64,000 nt of DNA. It comes from Sindora glabra. Taxonomy: Eukaryota > Streptophyta > Magnoliopsida > Fabales > Fabaceae. Location of the stretch: the NCBI GenBank assembly GCA_020226215.1, contig CM035232.1, positions 66,064,184 through 66,128,183 on the forward strand. Direction: 5' to 3'. The notes below the pieces were generated by a model that was not told where the DNA came from, did no database searches, and saw nothing but the letters and a program-made list of their open reading frames with translations. This document shows, in pieces, positions 12,086 to 25,165 of this stretch (the first letter of the stretch is position 1; every line of letters starts with the position of its first letter). A program made the translations under genes and the position numbers.

Positions 12086-13273
12086 ATTTGGTCACTATAT
12101 TATTTTGTCTTATTCTTTATTTTTGTTAAGATTTGTCTGGTGCATGCTAAGTGCCAACTTTTGCTCATAAGCCAAATTTGGAAAATTTTAGTACCTATTT
12201 GATTGATTATTGAAATCAAAAGCTAAAGATACAAGAATGCCTTTACTTGGAACCATTTTGGCAAATTTTCCCTTTAATCCTTTATTATTCAATATGTAAA
12301 GCCTTGGCTTACTTGTTTAAAGTATAGAAGAAAAATGCAAAATTTATTAGAATTGTTGATTCCTATTTTTCTTAATTATTAAGATTAGCCCATTGAAATT
12401 TTAATTTTTCTTTACAAGGGAATTCGAGCAAGTGAGAAGAAGGAGCACAAAGGGATGTTAGAGAAAGGAGAAGTTTAGGAACCTTCAAAAGGAGGAAGAT
12501 GGAAAAAAAAAGCCATTTGTCATTTTAAATTCAAATATAGGCTCCATTTTTTTAATCTTTCAATGTCACATAGGATGATCACTTGCTCTCTAATCCTTTT
12601 GTTAAAAAGATGACAACAATTAAAGAATTAGAGTGAATTTAGGCTAATTTTGATATTTGGGGACTAAAATTGAATATAATTTAAAAAATATAATATGGAA
12701 TTAATTTTTATTTTAGAGGAACTAAAAATATAATTAAGCATTTTATTAATGGTGTTATGTTGTTAGTGAAAGTATAATGCTCTATGTTATTAGGATGTAC
12801 AATTTAATTTGTGTGATTACATTTGTATGTCATTCATGATTATGTCTTTAATCATATAAAGACATATAATTTGATATATGAGATTTGGTAAATTAATTAG
12901 TCTTTTTTTAGTAAAACATCTAGTAGGGAAATCATTCCAGTGATTAAAATATTAATAAATTTCTCTCTTCCAAACAAAGGTTATCATTGACATTCAAATC
13001 CCTATTCATTAACCGATAAAATCCACCTAGAGTCAACATACTTTCCACTAAACTTACATCTAGTTAATAAATTAATCAATCATAATCTCAATAAGGATAA
13101 GAATAATACATGTGAATAATAGAATTCTCCAATGCACTAAAATCTAGTATTTAGTTTGTTCTATAAAGTGAATAGATCAATAAATTTCAAGTTTGATAAT
13201 TATATGAATAAAAGAAAAGCGCTCCTTAATTTATTAATAAGACATATAAATTAATTTATATAATTAAATAAAT
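12086..13273. other. AT-rich intergenic DNA
   Basis: No gene or element was recognised. A short phrase near 12640-12730 (GGGGACTAAAATTG...GAGGAACTAAAAATATAATTAAG) resembles wording often found at MULE-like TIRs, but no inverted partner was found. Confidence 0.4.
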
Positions 13274-13648
13274 AAGTAAAATTAACATTTAGTTCCTCAT
13301 TCGTAAAAATAGTGACTATTATATTCCTTAAAATTCATAACTAGCACTATTAGTTCTCTATTTTTTTACTTTTGTTATAATTATTTGTCCCTCCCTTCAC
13401 ATGTAACACTAAAATAAATGATAAAAAGAAAGAATATAACCAAAAAGCAAGTATGTATTTGACATTATTAAGGTATCATTTAACTATCAACTTTAATCTT
13501 TTTCATTTTTTTTAATATTTCAAGTGAATGGAGAGACAGACAATTATAATAAAAATATAAATAAATGATCAATAATACTAGTTATAAAATTTAAGAGATA
13601 AAATATTCACTATCTTTGTAAATGAGGAATTAAATGTTATGTTTACCC
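13274..13648. mobile_element. MULE-type MITE, 375 bp, 9 bp TSD
   Basis: The terminal inverted repeats are about 120 bp. The left end reads AAGTAAAATTAACATTTAGT and the right end, reversed, reads GGGTAAACATAACATTTAAT, continuing in register through TTCCTCATT...GATAGTGA...ATAACTAG. The 9 bp flanks are TAAATAAAT (13265-13273) and TAAGTAAAT (13649-13657), matching at 8 of 9. An independent proof of insertion is the uninterrupted homologous site at about 14550-14560 in the neighbouring tandem copy. There is no coding sequence, so it depended on an autonomous MULE for movement. Confidence 0.8.
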
Positions 13649-13649
13649 T

Positions 13650-14553
13650 AAGTAAATTAATAAATGTTATTCTCATTAATAGTGTATGTAATTAGTAAAA
13701 AAATTTTCTTTAGCTAGTACTAGCCTCTTTACATATGCTTTTGCAAGTGTTTAAAGCCCTTGTTTTTGTTTTCTTTAGGAAAATGAAAACACTAAACGTC
13801 ATCAGTAACTATTAACTATAAATATTATTTGCAACAAAAATAAATTGTATATACTAATAATATTTAGAATTTTTAATTTTTTTGGAACAAAGGCTTCTAA
13901 GTATGTATTGAAGTGCATATGAAGATGTTTGTAGAAAGAAGAAGGATTAATTTACAATCTTGTCACTGTATATGTAAACTATAATGGAAAAACTAATTTC
14001 TCTAAAGTAAGGAATTTTTTTAGTGGAAATAAAATGGATGAACTAATACAAGAAACTAACTTTAATAAAAAGATTTGAAATTTTTTTCAATTCACTATGT
14101 AACGAGTAAAATAAATTAACATATAGTTTATTAACTATAATAATGATCAATGAAATAGATGCTTATATTTTGTCAAATTAATGTCAATATTATTATTTAT
14201 CAAAGAAAATATTAATTTGTATAAATATTATTACTATTCAAAAGATAGGTAGTTATTTTCATTCATAAGTTATTCATATAATTATCATTAAAAGGGTTAA
14301 TCTGATGGTTTTAGATTATTATTTCATTTTAGAAATCATGAGTTAGATGTAAGAGAATATTATGAATAAGTTATTAGAAAGAAGAGAAAAATATTTTTCT
14401 TCAATTCATAGTTATTTTATATTTGAAGTGGTCAAAAATTACTATGCAGCTCTATTATCTTTAAAATATATGAGAAATATATTTGGGTTTATTGAGAAAA
14501 GGAAAAGTGGACACCAAATTCAGTAATGCCTTTTATATGTAGTATAAATAATT
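13650..14553. repeat. Tandem duplication, unit 1 (~904 bp)
   Basis: Unit 1 is aligned end to end with unit 2 (14554-15445), offset 904 bp. Shared landmarks include AATAGTGTATGTAATTAGTA, AGTAACTATTAACTATAAAT, AAGAAACTAACT, TATTATTACTATTCAAAA and GTGGACACCAAATTC near the end. The copies differ by many substitutions and small indels, so the event is old. No coding function was recognised. The left edge is obscured by the MITE, which inserted into this unit after duplication. Confidence 0.8.
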
Positions 14554-15445
14554 AAATAAATTAGTAAATTTTATTCTCAATAATAGTGTATGTAATTAGT
14601 AAAAAAAAATAACTTTGGCTAATGCTAGCTTTTTTTCATGTACTCTTATGCATATTCAAAGGCCTTTTTTTAGGAAAGCGTTAAACATTATTAGTAACTA
14701 TTAACTATAAATATTATTTACATTAAGAATAAATTATAACTATAATAATATTTATACTTTTCAATTTTTTTATGAAAAATGGCCTCTAAGCATATGTTAA
14801 AGTGTGTGTGGAGATGTTAATAGAAAGAGGAAACATTAATTTATAACATTGTCACTATATATATATAAACATTGATGCAAAAATGAAACCATATAGTCAT
14901 AATTTTTTTAGTGGAACATAGAATAAATAACAAGAAACTAACTCTAAAAAAAGATTTGAAAGTTTTCCAATTTATTATGTATAGGATAAAATAAATTAAC
15001 ATAAAATTTGACATAAAGTTCTCAATTATAGTAATGATCAACAAAATAAATATTTATATTTCATTAAATTAATATCAATATTATCATTTATTGAAGAAAA
15101 TACTAATTTGAACAAATATTATTACTATTCAAAAAGTGGATAATTATTTTAATTAATAAGTTACTTATAAAATTATTATTAAAGTTTTTAACTTGATTAG
15201 TAGTATTGGGTTATTATTGCATTTTAGATGTCATCAATTCTATGTAAAAACGTGTTATCTTAATAACTTATTAGTAATAAGAGAAAATTGTTTTTATTTA
15301 ATGCATAGTTCTTTTATATTTGAAATGGATAAAAATTACTGTCTAACCCTATTATATATGAAAATCATATTCAAATGTATTCAAAAAATGAAAAGTAGAC
15401 ACCAAATTCGTCAATTCTTCATATTGATAGAAGTATAGATAATAT
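14554..15445. repeat. Tandem duplication, unit 2 (carries the empty MITE site)
   Basis: This is homologous to unit 1 throughout. Its left junction reads ATTAAATAAATTAGTAAATT, which equals the sequence left of the MITE joined directly to the sequence right of the MITE with one TSD copy. Open frames in it (14841-15044 minus, 15193-15438 plus) are not shared intact with unit 1 and look accidental. Confidence 0.8.
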
Positions 15446-16171
15446 ATATACTAATAACTTTGCTATAAGAATTAATGCATATAAATTAAACTTAGGTCTA
15501 AAGACAACAATATTAAATTTTGAAACAATTAATTTTCCTAAATTATGGTGTCAAATATATTGTGTGTATAAGAGTAATACTATAAAATCCTACTAATATA
15601 TTTTGAATGTTTAAATATTTTCTTTTAGAGGGTCTAAAAGTTGCCATGTGCATTGGGAACAAATTGCTTGTGCAAAAATTTTGGGGTGAAATAATAAAAC
15701 CCTTCTAACAATATGTGATGTTTGATTGGAATTTAACTCCTTTGAAGTAGAAAATATAATCTAAAAGGTAAAATTAAATATTACAATTTTGATGAAAAAA
15801 AAGAGAGTAAGTAGTTATAAATTTAAAAATTATCTTTTTAATTGGTTATTATTTGTGTAAATTTCAACTCCTGATTTTTTGATAAAGAGCTATAATGTCT
15901 GATCTTATCCTTTAAATATATATATTTTATAATTTAGAGGAGTCAAATTTGTCTACTTACTCATTTTCCAAAATGTTATGTTAATTACACTCACACTTAT
16001 TATTCTCTATATTTATGTATTAATTTTTTAAATATAAAATTAAATTTTAAAGTAAATTACTTTTATGTATCCACTTAATTTTACATTTAATAAGAGTAAA
16101 TATTGTGAGAAGAAAAATAATAAATTATGATCATTATACTTTTTGGGTCAAAATTAAAATATAATAATATT
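15446..16171. other. AT-rich intergenic DNA
   Basis: No gene, repeat or element end could be supported before the LTR that starts at 16172. Confidence 0.5.
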
Positions 16172-16404
16172 TGTTATAAAAACACTTAATACTAAATAAA
16201 TAACCAAATAAATACATAAAAGAGATGAAGGAAATTATAACAGAAGAAGCATATTTTATTTAGCTGTACAAACAATAATTTATACAACCTATATTTATAA
16301 AGCATATAGGTGAAACGTTATGTTAAGATATATGTAATTAACAAGATAGATCAGCATATCATTACACTAAAATATAGTACTTCAGAAATAAAAAAAATTA
16401 TTAT
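16172..16404 (-). repeat. 3' LTR of the minus-strand copia
   Basis: Shares the TGTTATAAAAACACTTAATA start with the other LTR. On the minus strand it is preceded by a weak polypurine stretch (CCAAAGAA at 16405-16412), the expected PPT position. The PPT side is the less certain boundary. Confidence 0.65.
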
Positions 16405-18072
16405 TCTTTGGAATTTGAAGTGAATCCTTAATAGTATCAAATGATTGAACAATTACTACACTTAATAAATGAAATTTATTCATATAAAAATATTTAAGAT
16501 CTTTCTATTTTGATTAATAAAAAAATGTTTCATCATTTAAATGATTGATCTATAGGCAAAAAAATTTCATAATTTTTTTATCTCAAACTCCTATTTTTAA
16601 ATATTCTATTACGTTTGGAAGCTCTTCATGAGTTCTAATATATTCAAATCATCAATATATATAACAATTATACTAAAATCACATTTAAATTTCTTAATAA
16701 AAACATAATGGATTTTTTTATACTTCTTTCAATAAATATTTATTAAAATGATTGTAACACATTCATTCGGATTACTTTAATCCATACAAATATCTTTGTA
16801 ATTTAATTAAATATATTTTTCAAAAATTCAAATTTCATGCTTTAAGCATTTGAAATCTTTCAAGAACTTTCATATAATATAATTGTTAATTATCACACAT
16901 TAAATAGGATATACTAAATCTATTAGATGCAAATTAAATTATATCCACCACATAAAAATAAATATTATCATAACTAATGATGATCATTGTAAAAGCCCTT
17001 ATGTACAAATCATATTTTCTCTTTGCAATTTCAATTTTCTCATTAACTTAGCATAATTATTTAACTTCACACCTTCAAGATGTTTCATTAGCTTAACTGC
17101 TTCTGCGTCTTTCTTCATTTTATCAATAAATTTAAACTTTTCATTTCTAATTAACTTGTATCTTTTCTCTTTTCTTTTGGTCAATAATCATACATTAACA
17201 TTTTATAAATTTAAGATCCTTACTCACTATTATATTTTTTTCATAATTTTAAGTGTTATATTATATATAAAAGTAAACATTATTAACAACTATTCCTTGT
17301 TGGTTTCATCTTTCTCACTAAAGACATAATCAATTGAGATCTCTTTATTTTCATAAATTTCAAGCACTTGAACTTCTTCTAAAAGTCTATTATTATGTTT
17401 CAAATCTTAACTTCTTCTAGAAGTTTGATGTTAATTATGTTCCAAATCTCTAAAAGTATTTAATTCCTTAATAAGGCTATTTATTTTCAACTTCTTTATT
17501 TTGAGGGTATTTATATATGGAACCAATACGTCTATCATGCATTAGGCATATACTAAACTTAATTATTGTTGGTAAATAGATTACCTTACTTAGGTATCAA
17601 TCTAAATAAGAGCACTTGCAATTGATATATAATACTTATTTATTCTTTTTTAGTTAGTAATATATCTGGCAATTTTGCTATACTATATAAATCAATCATC
17701 TTATGAACTTTTGGTTCATATTACTTTGTGTGAGGAGTAAGATGATCAAATATCATATTATTTCTACAATCTTTCCCTAATTCTAAGAATATAATTTCAT
17801 ATATGAATTTATATTTTCTATCACTTTTCAAAAATTATTTATATTCATTGTGGTGGAATAAAATATATTGCATAATAAAAAATTTCTATATGTAAAACAT
17901 TTTAGCTTCTGACCAAAGCTAATTATAAAGGTAAACTATCACTTCTTTGCTTGATGTATGTAAGTTTTGCAACATGTAAAGTTGCATGCCCCTTAAAATA
18001 ATGTAAGGAATCTTGCGCTCTTAAATAAAGATATAACTAACAATTTTGGACATTAAAAATATTATAATTGAA

Positions 18073-18570
18073 TCAATTTACATATGAACATACTTCAAGA
18101 TGTTCAATAATTATTCTAATTAACATATAATAACTAATGAAGATTTTGGATATAAATTCACTAGTATTATCAATAAATATTATCTTAATTGCATAATTAA
18201 AAATTATGCTCAAAGTTAAATTAGTTGAACAAGTAATCTTGTAAATACTAGGTTGCAAATTCATAATAATACATGCATGACTACTTTGTTGAAGAATTAA
18301 ATAAAATAATAAAATATCCATATAGTCCACATATCCATATAATGGATAAATAGAATGACATATGTTACCTTATATTCATTCCAAAAAATACTATGAATTT
18401 AATTCCAACCTTAATTGGTAATGGCTTTATAATTACCTTAAAAACAAGTAGCACATGGAGTTTAATTGAAGAACTTCTAGTTCTTTAATGAATAATTTTG
18501 TAAATTTTTAATTATTTTTTACATCATTATTGATTTGGAATGACCATCCAATCATGCCAAATAATGAATA
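18073..18570 (-). pseudogene. Copia integrase fragment
   Basis: On the minus strand, LFGMIGW near 18560 matches the LWHDRLGHP motif of the copia pre-integrase zinc region. The open frame 18073-18330 then contains KIIFIDNTSEFISKIF, matching the 'IRLDNAGEFTSQAF' motif around the second catalytic Asp of the integrase core, followed by EHLEVCSYV where EHPVAHVH is usual. The catalytic Glu region is not readable. The frame is broken many times. The identification rests on these motifs in correct order and spacing. Confidence 0.65.
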
Positions 18571-20977
18571 CATTGGGTTAGTGAACTTTTAATTTTATTA
18601 TTCTTTCAATCAGCTATGTATATATATAATACAGATAAAAAAAATGACAATAACCTTTTCCAATACATTTTTCTTACTTAATATCATCACTATAATATAA
18701 AAATATTCAATATCTTATTATTACAACAAAATATCTATTTTATTGTATGTCTCTAAAACTTAACAAATATCTCCAAGATTTAATTGATAATAATATATAT
18801 CAATTAACTAAATATCTTCAAGAATTAATTAACAAAAATCATATCAGTCAACTTTATACTAGCAGATATTATATTGGTATAATTTTTTCCAATCTTTATT
18901 TAGAAAAAAAATATTTTTCATTGTTAAGAATGCATGCATTATTACACTATCCATAAGAGACAAATATTCAACATTAATTGAATAAAAAAATAAAATTGGT
19001 AATTGTCATTACTAATTAAAGTATCAATTCTTTCTTTGAGATGTATAAAGTAATTTAACATATTAAAATGTGATATATTATAAGAATTATGATTGAGAGC
19101 ATTATTCTCATCAATAAAATTAGTCTCATTTTTTTCATTAAAGTAAGGCATAATAAAGCTCTACATGATATTTAAACAAACAATAAGTATGTAACTGAGA
19201 CATTTTGTTCAACTTTGGTAGCATATACTTTAAATTTTCCAATAGAATTTGATGTCATTGGTCTCTCTCATTATGATAATGACCTTGTCTACTTCTAAAC
19301 TATTTTTTATTAATAATACATTCACTTCAAGAAATATAATAATACTAGGAAGATAAATTTCATTATTTTTCATCAAAATTTAGCTATTTTATTTAATCAA
19401 AAGAATGTATGATGAAGCATTTACATGATGATAAAAGAAAGAAAGAAAGAAAAACTAGATCATGTAATTGATAGAGAAAGGAAAAATAATACTGAATGAA
19501 ATTTTAATTCATTTACTCGCTTCATCATTGTCACCATAAATTTTATTTGACATGAAAATGGTGACACAAGAAAATCATTACCTTTATAATTTGATTGCAG
19601 CTTTATGGTAGGCATAATTCTATTAACACAAAAATAAAATGTTTGAAACCTTAAATCTATGCTTGCTATTTGAAATTCAATAATAAAAAGAAGAATTTTA
19701 AGCTTTATATGTGTGTGTGTGTGATGACATTGGCACACTTAAAGCAAATAGCAAGTTACCTAACATATAAAAATATAAGACAAATGATAGATTATTTAAT
19801 AAAATAAAAAATTTCAAACCAAATCAAAAGCCAATAATAAGCATGGTTCCCACCTATAAATTTGTTTACTTTTTCATCAACATTTTAGATCTACAATACA
19901 AGTGTTCTAAACAAATATTTAAAACAAAAATTAACATAAAAGATTTGTTAGGTTTAGATCAAATTCTAAATGGGTAGGATAAGCAAAAAATAAAGAACCT
20001 AGATTTGTATAAGATTCTTAAAATGCCACTTTATATCTAAATATATTGACCTCTTATTGATTATAATAATGGTAAAGCATTTAATCAAAGGTGAAACATA
20101 AAAGTGGGAATAAAAATGATTCAACCATAGATCTATTATAATAAAGTTACATATTAATAATAAAAAGGTATAAAAGAAAATAAACATGTAAATTCAACAA
20201 AGTTACTATTGCGCAGTAAGCCCACCAAATGCAATTATGGCAAACATGAATAATAAACTTGCAAGATAAAGCTTCTTTAGTATTTTTACACAACTTTATA
20301 TTAATACTTTATTTCTTTATTAAATCATATTTTCAGGATTTATTACATTTAAAAGAATGTGAGTATTCAATATCCATAATTGATAATTTTCTCTATAATA
20401 TTGAGTATTGAACATTAATTAAATTAAAAGACACATTAATTAAAATAAAAAGAATCTATACACACATAAATCATTAAATCATGTGTATAAATATTATTTC
20501 AAAACACAACTAAATCAAAAGTACATGACATGCAATAGTAGATAAATAAAATTCATATATAAGTGTCAAATTGATGAACTCTCTTTCTTATCAGATAATT
20601 TAAATGCTTGAATTAATAAAATAAAAGTAGAGAGTAACAAAATAAATAATAGAAAATAGGGATGCAATCATGATGTAAAGCAAAAAGTCATAAATAAGGA
20701 AATAATTTTATATGTAATGCAATAATTTTATGCACAAATAATAATGACCACAAATAACAAGAGTAATCACATGTAAGTTTCTTTTATTTTATGTATGAAA
20801 CTTAATATGTATAATCATAAAAAAAATAAAGAGGATCTTTGAATAAATAATCTATATAATATAATAAATATTAAATTTGATAAGAAAACAAGTCATGCTC
20901 ACAAACTTTGTAGATTTGAGTAGATCAAATGATAATATTTCTTTTACAAATCTAAAAACTCAATATTGAATAGGATC

Positions 20978-20989
20978 GTGCTAATAATG
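20978..20989 (-). promoter_or_regulatory. Putative PBS CATTATTAGCAC
   Basis: This lies directly inside the 5' LTR. It is identical to the 12 bases inside the LTR at 50573-50584. It does not begin with TGG, so the primer is not an ordinary full-length tRNA 3' end; which primer is used cannot be read from the sequence. Confidence 0.5.
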
Positions 20990-21246
20990 TGTTGTAAAAA
21001 TACTCAATACTAAATAGATAACTAAATAAATATATAAAAGAGATGAAGGAGAATTATGAGATGAGAAATATATTTTATTTAAATGTATATAAAATGATTT
21101 ATACAACCTATATTTATAGAATAGGAGATCAAATGTTACAATTTCATGATAATAACTCAAAGAAAATTCAAACCTAATAACTGATCATAATAGAATATAA
21201 TGTTTGACCTATAGACATTGACATATAATTATCATTATTCATAACA
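20990..21246 (-). repeat. 5' LTR of the minus-strand copia
   Basis: On the minus strand it begins TGTTATGAATAATG and ends TTTTTACAACA. It contains a TATA-like TATAAATATAGG (at about 21109-21120) and, downstream of that, an AATAAAATA poly(A)-type motif. Confidence 0.7.
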
Positions 21247-22023
21247 ATATCAATTAAAAATCATATAATGACTTTATGTTTTAATTTACATCATTAATGT
21301 AAGATTAAATGGTTAAATTTTATATATCTAACTTTTACTATATAAGTTATTTATCTTAATAAATTAATCCTATCATTCAAAATTATGGAAAAATTTCTAG
21401 CATTATATTTAAACTAAAAACTCTGTGCTACTTTCGTACATTTTTTTACAAGTGTATTAGTTTCTTAATTTTTAACATCAAATTCAATTCATATTTCTTG
21501 AAATAGATTGAAATGTATCTTCTAGCTAATTCTTATAAGAAAATTTATGCACTAGTTAAAATTTGTATAGGAATAATACCAAATTTTAAGTATCAATGTA
21601 GCACTAGATATTTTCCCCCAAAATTTTCTATATACTTTATACACATATACAAGTTAAAAATATATGAGATTCACATTTTTTATATACATACTTCTAAGTC
21701 CCACTTTTTAAATTTATTTATAAATGTATTGATTTTATAGTAACATATGATACATTAATTTCATTCAAAAAAGTGAAATATTTTTTATTATAATTATTGT
21801 ATGTAACTTTTTTTATAGTTTGAAGATGTTTAGCCAAAAATGTCAATATTAACTATTAACTTATTTGGGTCACCTTAATTGATTATCAGTTGTTTTAGTT
21901 GTTTAGTACATAACAAATTTAGTTAGTTAACCTAGTCCTCAATTAACAAATATAAAGAAGTTAGGGAGCTAAATATTTCAAATAGCTTATTCACAAATGA
22001 TGTGTAAAAAGACAAGACTACTC
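21247..22023. other. AT-rich intergenic DNA
   Basis: No gene could be supported. A plus-strand open frame at 21513-21740 has no domain and a composition like its surroundings. Confidence 0.5.
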
Positions 22024-24499
22024 TTAAATTATAGGGTAAAATACTCTCACTTCTCTTAGGATTTAGGCCAATTATACTCTATTCCATCATTTTTCAATTT
22101 TGGTGTTCTCCCCTTAAAGCTAATGAAATTGTATAATGTGAATTAGGGTCAAAATTGCCCATATGAGCTATAGGAGTGGTACAAAAGACTTCAATATTTC
22201 ATTTTCCATTTTTCATCTATTTTAATATTATCTCTCTCTATCTCTCTTTCTCCATTTCTTCTATGTAGCCCACTATCTTCATCTTCCTTCTTATTACACA
22301 ATGGGTTAAAGGTTTAATCTCCATCAATGTTGAAAGGAGTACTGGCTTGGTCTTAGGATTTACTACGAAGTGTGAGCTTTTTCCATTCATTTCTCCAAAA
22401 TTTGTATGTTTTTGTTTTAGGTTTATTTGATCTTCATTTCTATGGATTTTATGCTTATTTTTAAGGTTTAGGTATTTGTATATTTTTCACTCAATATTTC
22501 TAGGAAAATTTTATGATTTTAATAGTGTTTATTGTTGATTTTTAATGGATTTTGCTTATTGTATGTGTTTATGATCTTGAAAGAAAATTTTCATAGCTTA
22601 ATTATGGTTTTTAAACTAATATTTGCACTAATTATGGTTGAATGATTTTTAGGGCTTTAGGGTTTTATATATATTGCTTTGCTTTTGATTTAAAATAGGC
22701 TTTTTATAAGATATAATTCTTGATTGTTCAATGAGAAAAAAAATTAACTTTTATGTGTGTTGGTTTCTAATATAATTAAGTATTGGTAAGTTCAATTTCC
22801 TAACTATTTTCAAGTTGTGCTTTTTTATCTTTATAGGTGTTGTTTTCCATGAACCGATGATATATTGCAACAATCCTAGTAATGTCATCATTCTATTTAA
22901 TCTTAAACATAGGTAAATGCTGTTAAACACCATTTGAAACTTAATCTTCAATTTATGACTTGGAAAAAAAGGGCAAATTACCCTCCCATCCCCTAAAGTT
23001 AGGAGTAAATACACTTTTAACTCTTTTTATTTGGGAAATTCCATAAACATCCCTTGAAGAATGGTAATTTATTACATCTTCCTCCCTCAAGACTAATATC
23101 CCATTAGTCAAACAAATATAAATGTCATATAACTATTTTTTAATATTTTTCCTCCATTTAATGACCTTTTTGCCCCTAACTAGTATTATAAGTGGGAAAT
23201 TGCTTTGTTTCTTTGAAGTTTTTTATGCCAAGAGATGATTTTGCTTACCGATAGCAACATAACTAAAAAATATAAACTTAAAATCTTACTTATATAATCA
23301 CCTAAGAAATAAATGAATTTGAAAATATCTAAGCTTAATACACTTTGCATTTTATTTAGGCATATAGTGACATAGTAATAAAAATTAATTAATAATAAAG
23401 ATTATTGTTAGCTAATAAGAAATCTTTAGACAAGTACAATGAAATTGATTAATCTACCTGAAATAATAGGTAAAAGATATTCATATGAAAGTAAGTATAT
23501 GGCATTCCCTTGCATTATATTTAATAATTTCTTTGATAAAGAACTACATACTTTATGGTATGGATTTTAGGTTGTTTTATGCTACCATTACCCTTACATT
23601 TAGCATATACCATCCATTTGGATAGACACAATTCAACCTCTTATGAGAGATTGCATGCAAGTATAAGAAGCTTAGTAAAAATTATCTAATTTAATTTAAA
23701 AAATAATTATCCTTTAAGTAACTTTTTTCCTCCTCTGCATTATTTTGAGCTTTTAAAACTTCTTGGAAAAAAAAGATAGGAAAGCAACTTGCAACTATCA
23801 CAGGGAGAATAGGTTCACACATTGGCTTTTAGTTTGCATTCTTATCTTAAAGGCTTCACAATGATGTATTCATGCTTAAAATTTAAGTATAAAGAAGAAA
23901 GATTTGTCTCTTATCGATGCAACTTGCAATTTAATACTCTAAAAATACATAAAAATTATAAGTAATGTAACAAAATATTCACCAAAAATGGATTTGAGCA
24001 TAACCATCTACCTTAAGTCCAACAGGTAATATTAGACTTTAACTACTTGTGCAATCATTCTAATCTCTATTTAGTGTTTTCTAGAACTTTTATGCAATCA
24101 AGCTACAACAATATTTCAAATTTATACCATTAAACATACTATGGTTTTAGATAATGATCAATAATTACATGTAGATTATCTCTGTCCAAAACATAATTTT
24201 ACTAATTTTAAAGACAATAATGACAAATCTTGACAAGTTAAAGAGTAAAATATTTATGAAAAAAATCTTGAATAATTTTTCACATAATTGGATGAAACCA
24301 ATATATAGTTTTATAAATTTTAAAGATTATAAACACTTTACTTGAGAGGAGGAAGAAAGAGAAATAAACAACTATTGTAACTATCTTAAACTTAAGCAAA
24401 ATAAACAAGGCATAAGAGCAATAATAGCAGACCATCTGCATTTGGATCTAGATAATGAAAGAGACACATTATATAAAGAAAGAAATTAAACAAAGCCTT

Positions 24500-24830
24500 T
24501 ACATGTATATATGATTCCAACTATACATATCCTTATACAGTGAAACATGATTAATCTTATTCACTTAATTAAAGGATCAACCATTTCATTGTACAAGGGA
24601 ATGCAAAGGAATTGAGTAGTAAAATATTTTAAGGTTTCAAAGCCAAAGTGAAAGAGAAGCACTTATATGTGATTCTAATTATTCATATCCTTATATAGTG
24701 AAACCCCTAAAATTTCAGTCACTCTATTAGAGGATTAACCATTATTTCACTATATAAGGAAATGCAAAGGAATCCATTAGTAAGATTTTTTAATGTTTTA
24801 AACTTAGAAGGAAGAAGGAGAAATCTTATC
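24500..24830. repeat. ~160 bp tandem duplication, each copy with a hairpin
   Basis: Copy 1 (about 24500-24660) and copy 2 (about 24661-24830) share ACTATACATATCCTTATA / ATTATTCATATCCTTATA, GGATYAACCATT and GGAATGCAAAGGAAT. Copy 2 contains perfect 15 bp arms, CCTTATATAGTGAAA (24689-24703) and TTTCACTATATAAGG (24745-24759). Copy 1 has the same hairpin with mismatches (24531-24545 and 24584-24598). Confidence 0.7.
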
Positions 24831-24884
24831 GCTAAGGAAAATTAACTAATAGATTAGAGGAATGTAGTTACACTTATAATGAGA

Positions 24885-25165
24885 CAAACTCTAATAATCA
24901 CATTCCTCACATACACCTAGCCTATTTAACCTTCCAAACTTATTAATGTCAATGAAGGTGTTAGATAGGTCATTCTTGGATTCAATCTCTTCCAAACTCG
25001 CTCTTAATGACCTACCATTGAATAAATTCGAAGGCAAAAATACATCATGTTGTTGAGTAACTAGATATTGACCTTAAAGTAAGCCATCTTATGATGAGGG
25101 TAGTGATGAGACCTAGCACTGATGGAATTAAGAGTAGCGATTCCACCATTAATGCAAGCATAAAA
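24885..25165 (-). other. Coding-like patch inside the nested element, unrecognised
   Basis: On the minus strand one frame reads ACINGGIATLNSISARSHHY onward from 25160 until a stop near 25070. An overlapping shifted frame reads HDVFLPSNLFNGRSLRASLE onward for about 60 codons to about 24890. The residue mix looks more protein-like than the surrounding AT-rich DNA. I do not recognise a family. It could be a captured host gene fragment (as in Pack-MULEs), decayed transposase, or chance. Confidence 0.25.

Larger units (their letters stand above)
16172..21246 (-). mobile_element. Decayed Ty1/copia retrotransposon, minus strand (~5.1 kb)
   Basis: Two direct LTR copies lie at 16172-16404 and 20990-21246. 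Both begin on the plus strand with TGTTRTAAAAA and share AAAAGAGATGAAGGA and TTATACAACCTATATTTATA. The flanks ATATT (16167-16171) and ATATC (21247-21251) match at 4 of 5 as a TSD. On the minus strand the right LTR is the 5' LTR and is followed at once by CATTATTAGCAC. Decayed integrase sequence lies in the middle (18073-18570). Stops and frameshifts throughout show the element is dead. The same 12-base post-LTR sequence occurs in the element at 50242-55446, so both belong to one lineage. Confidence 0.8.

Noticed and set aside
16999..17184. Lys-rich 61-codon minus-strand frame inside the 16-21 kb copia
   Set aside because: It does not match copia Pol at that position and is probably an AT-rich chance frame in decayed sequence.
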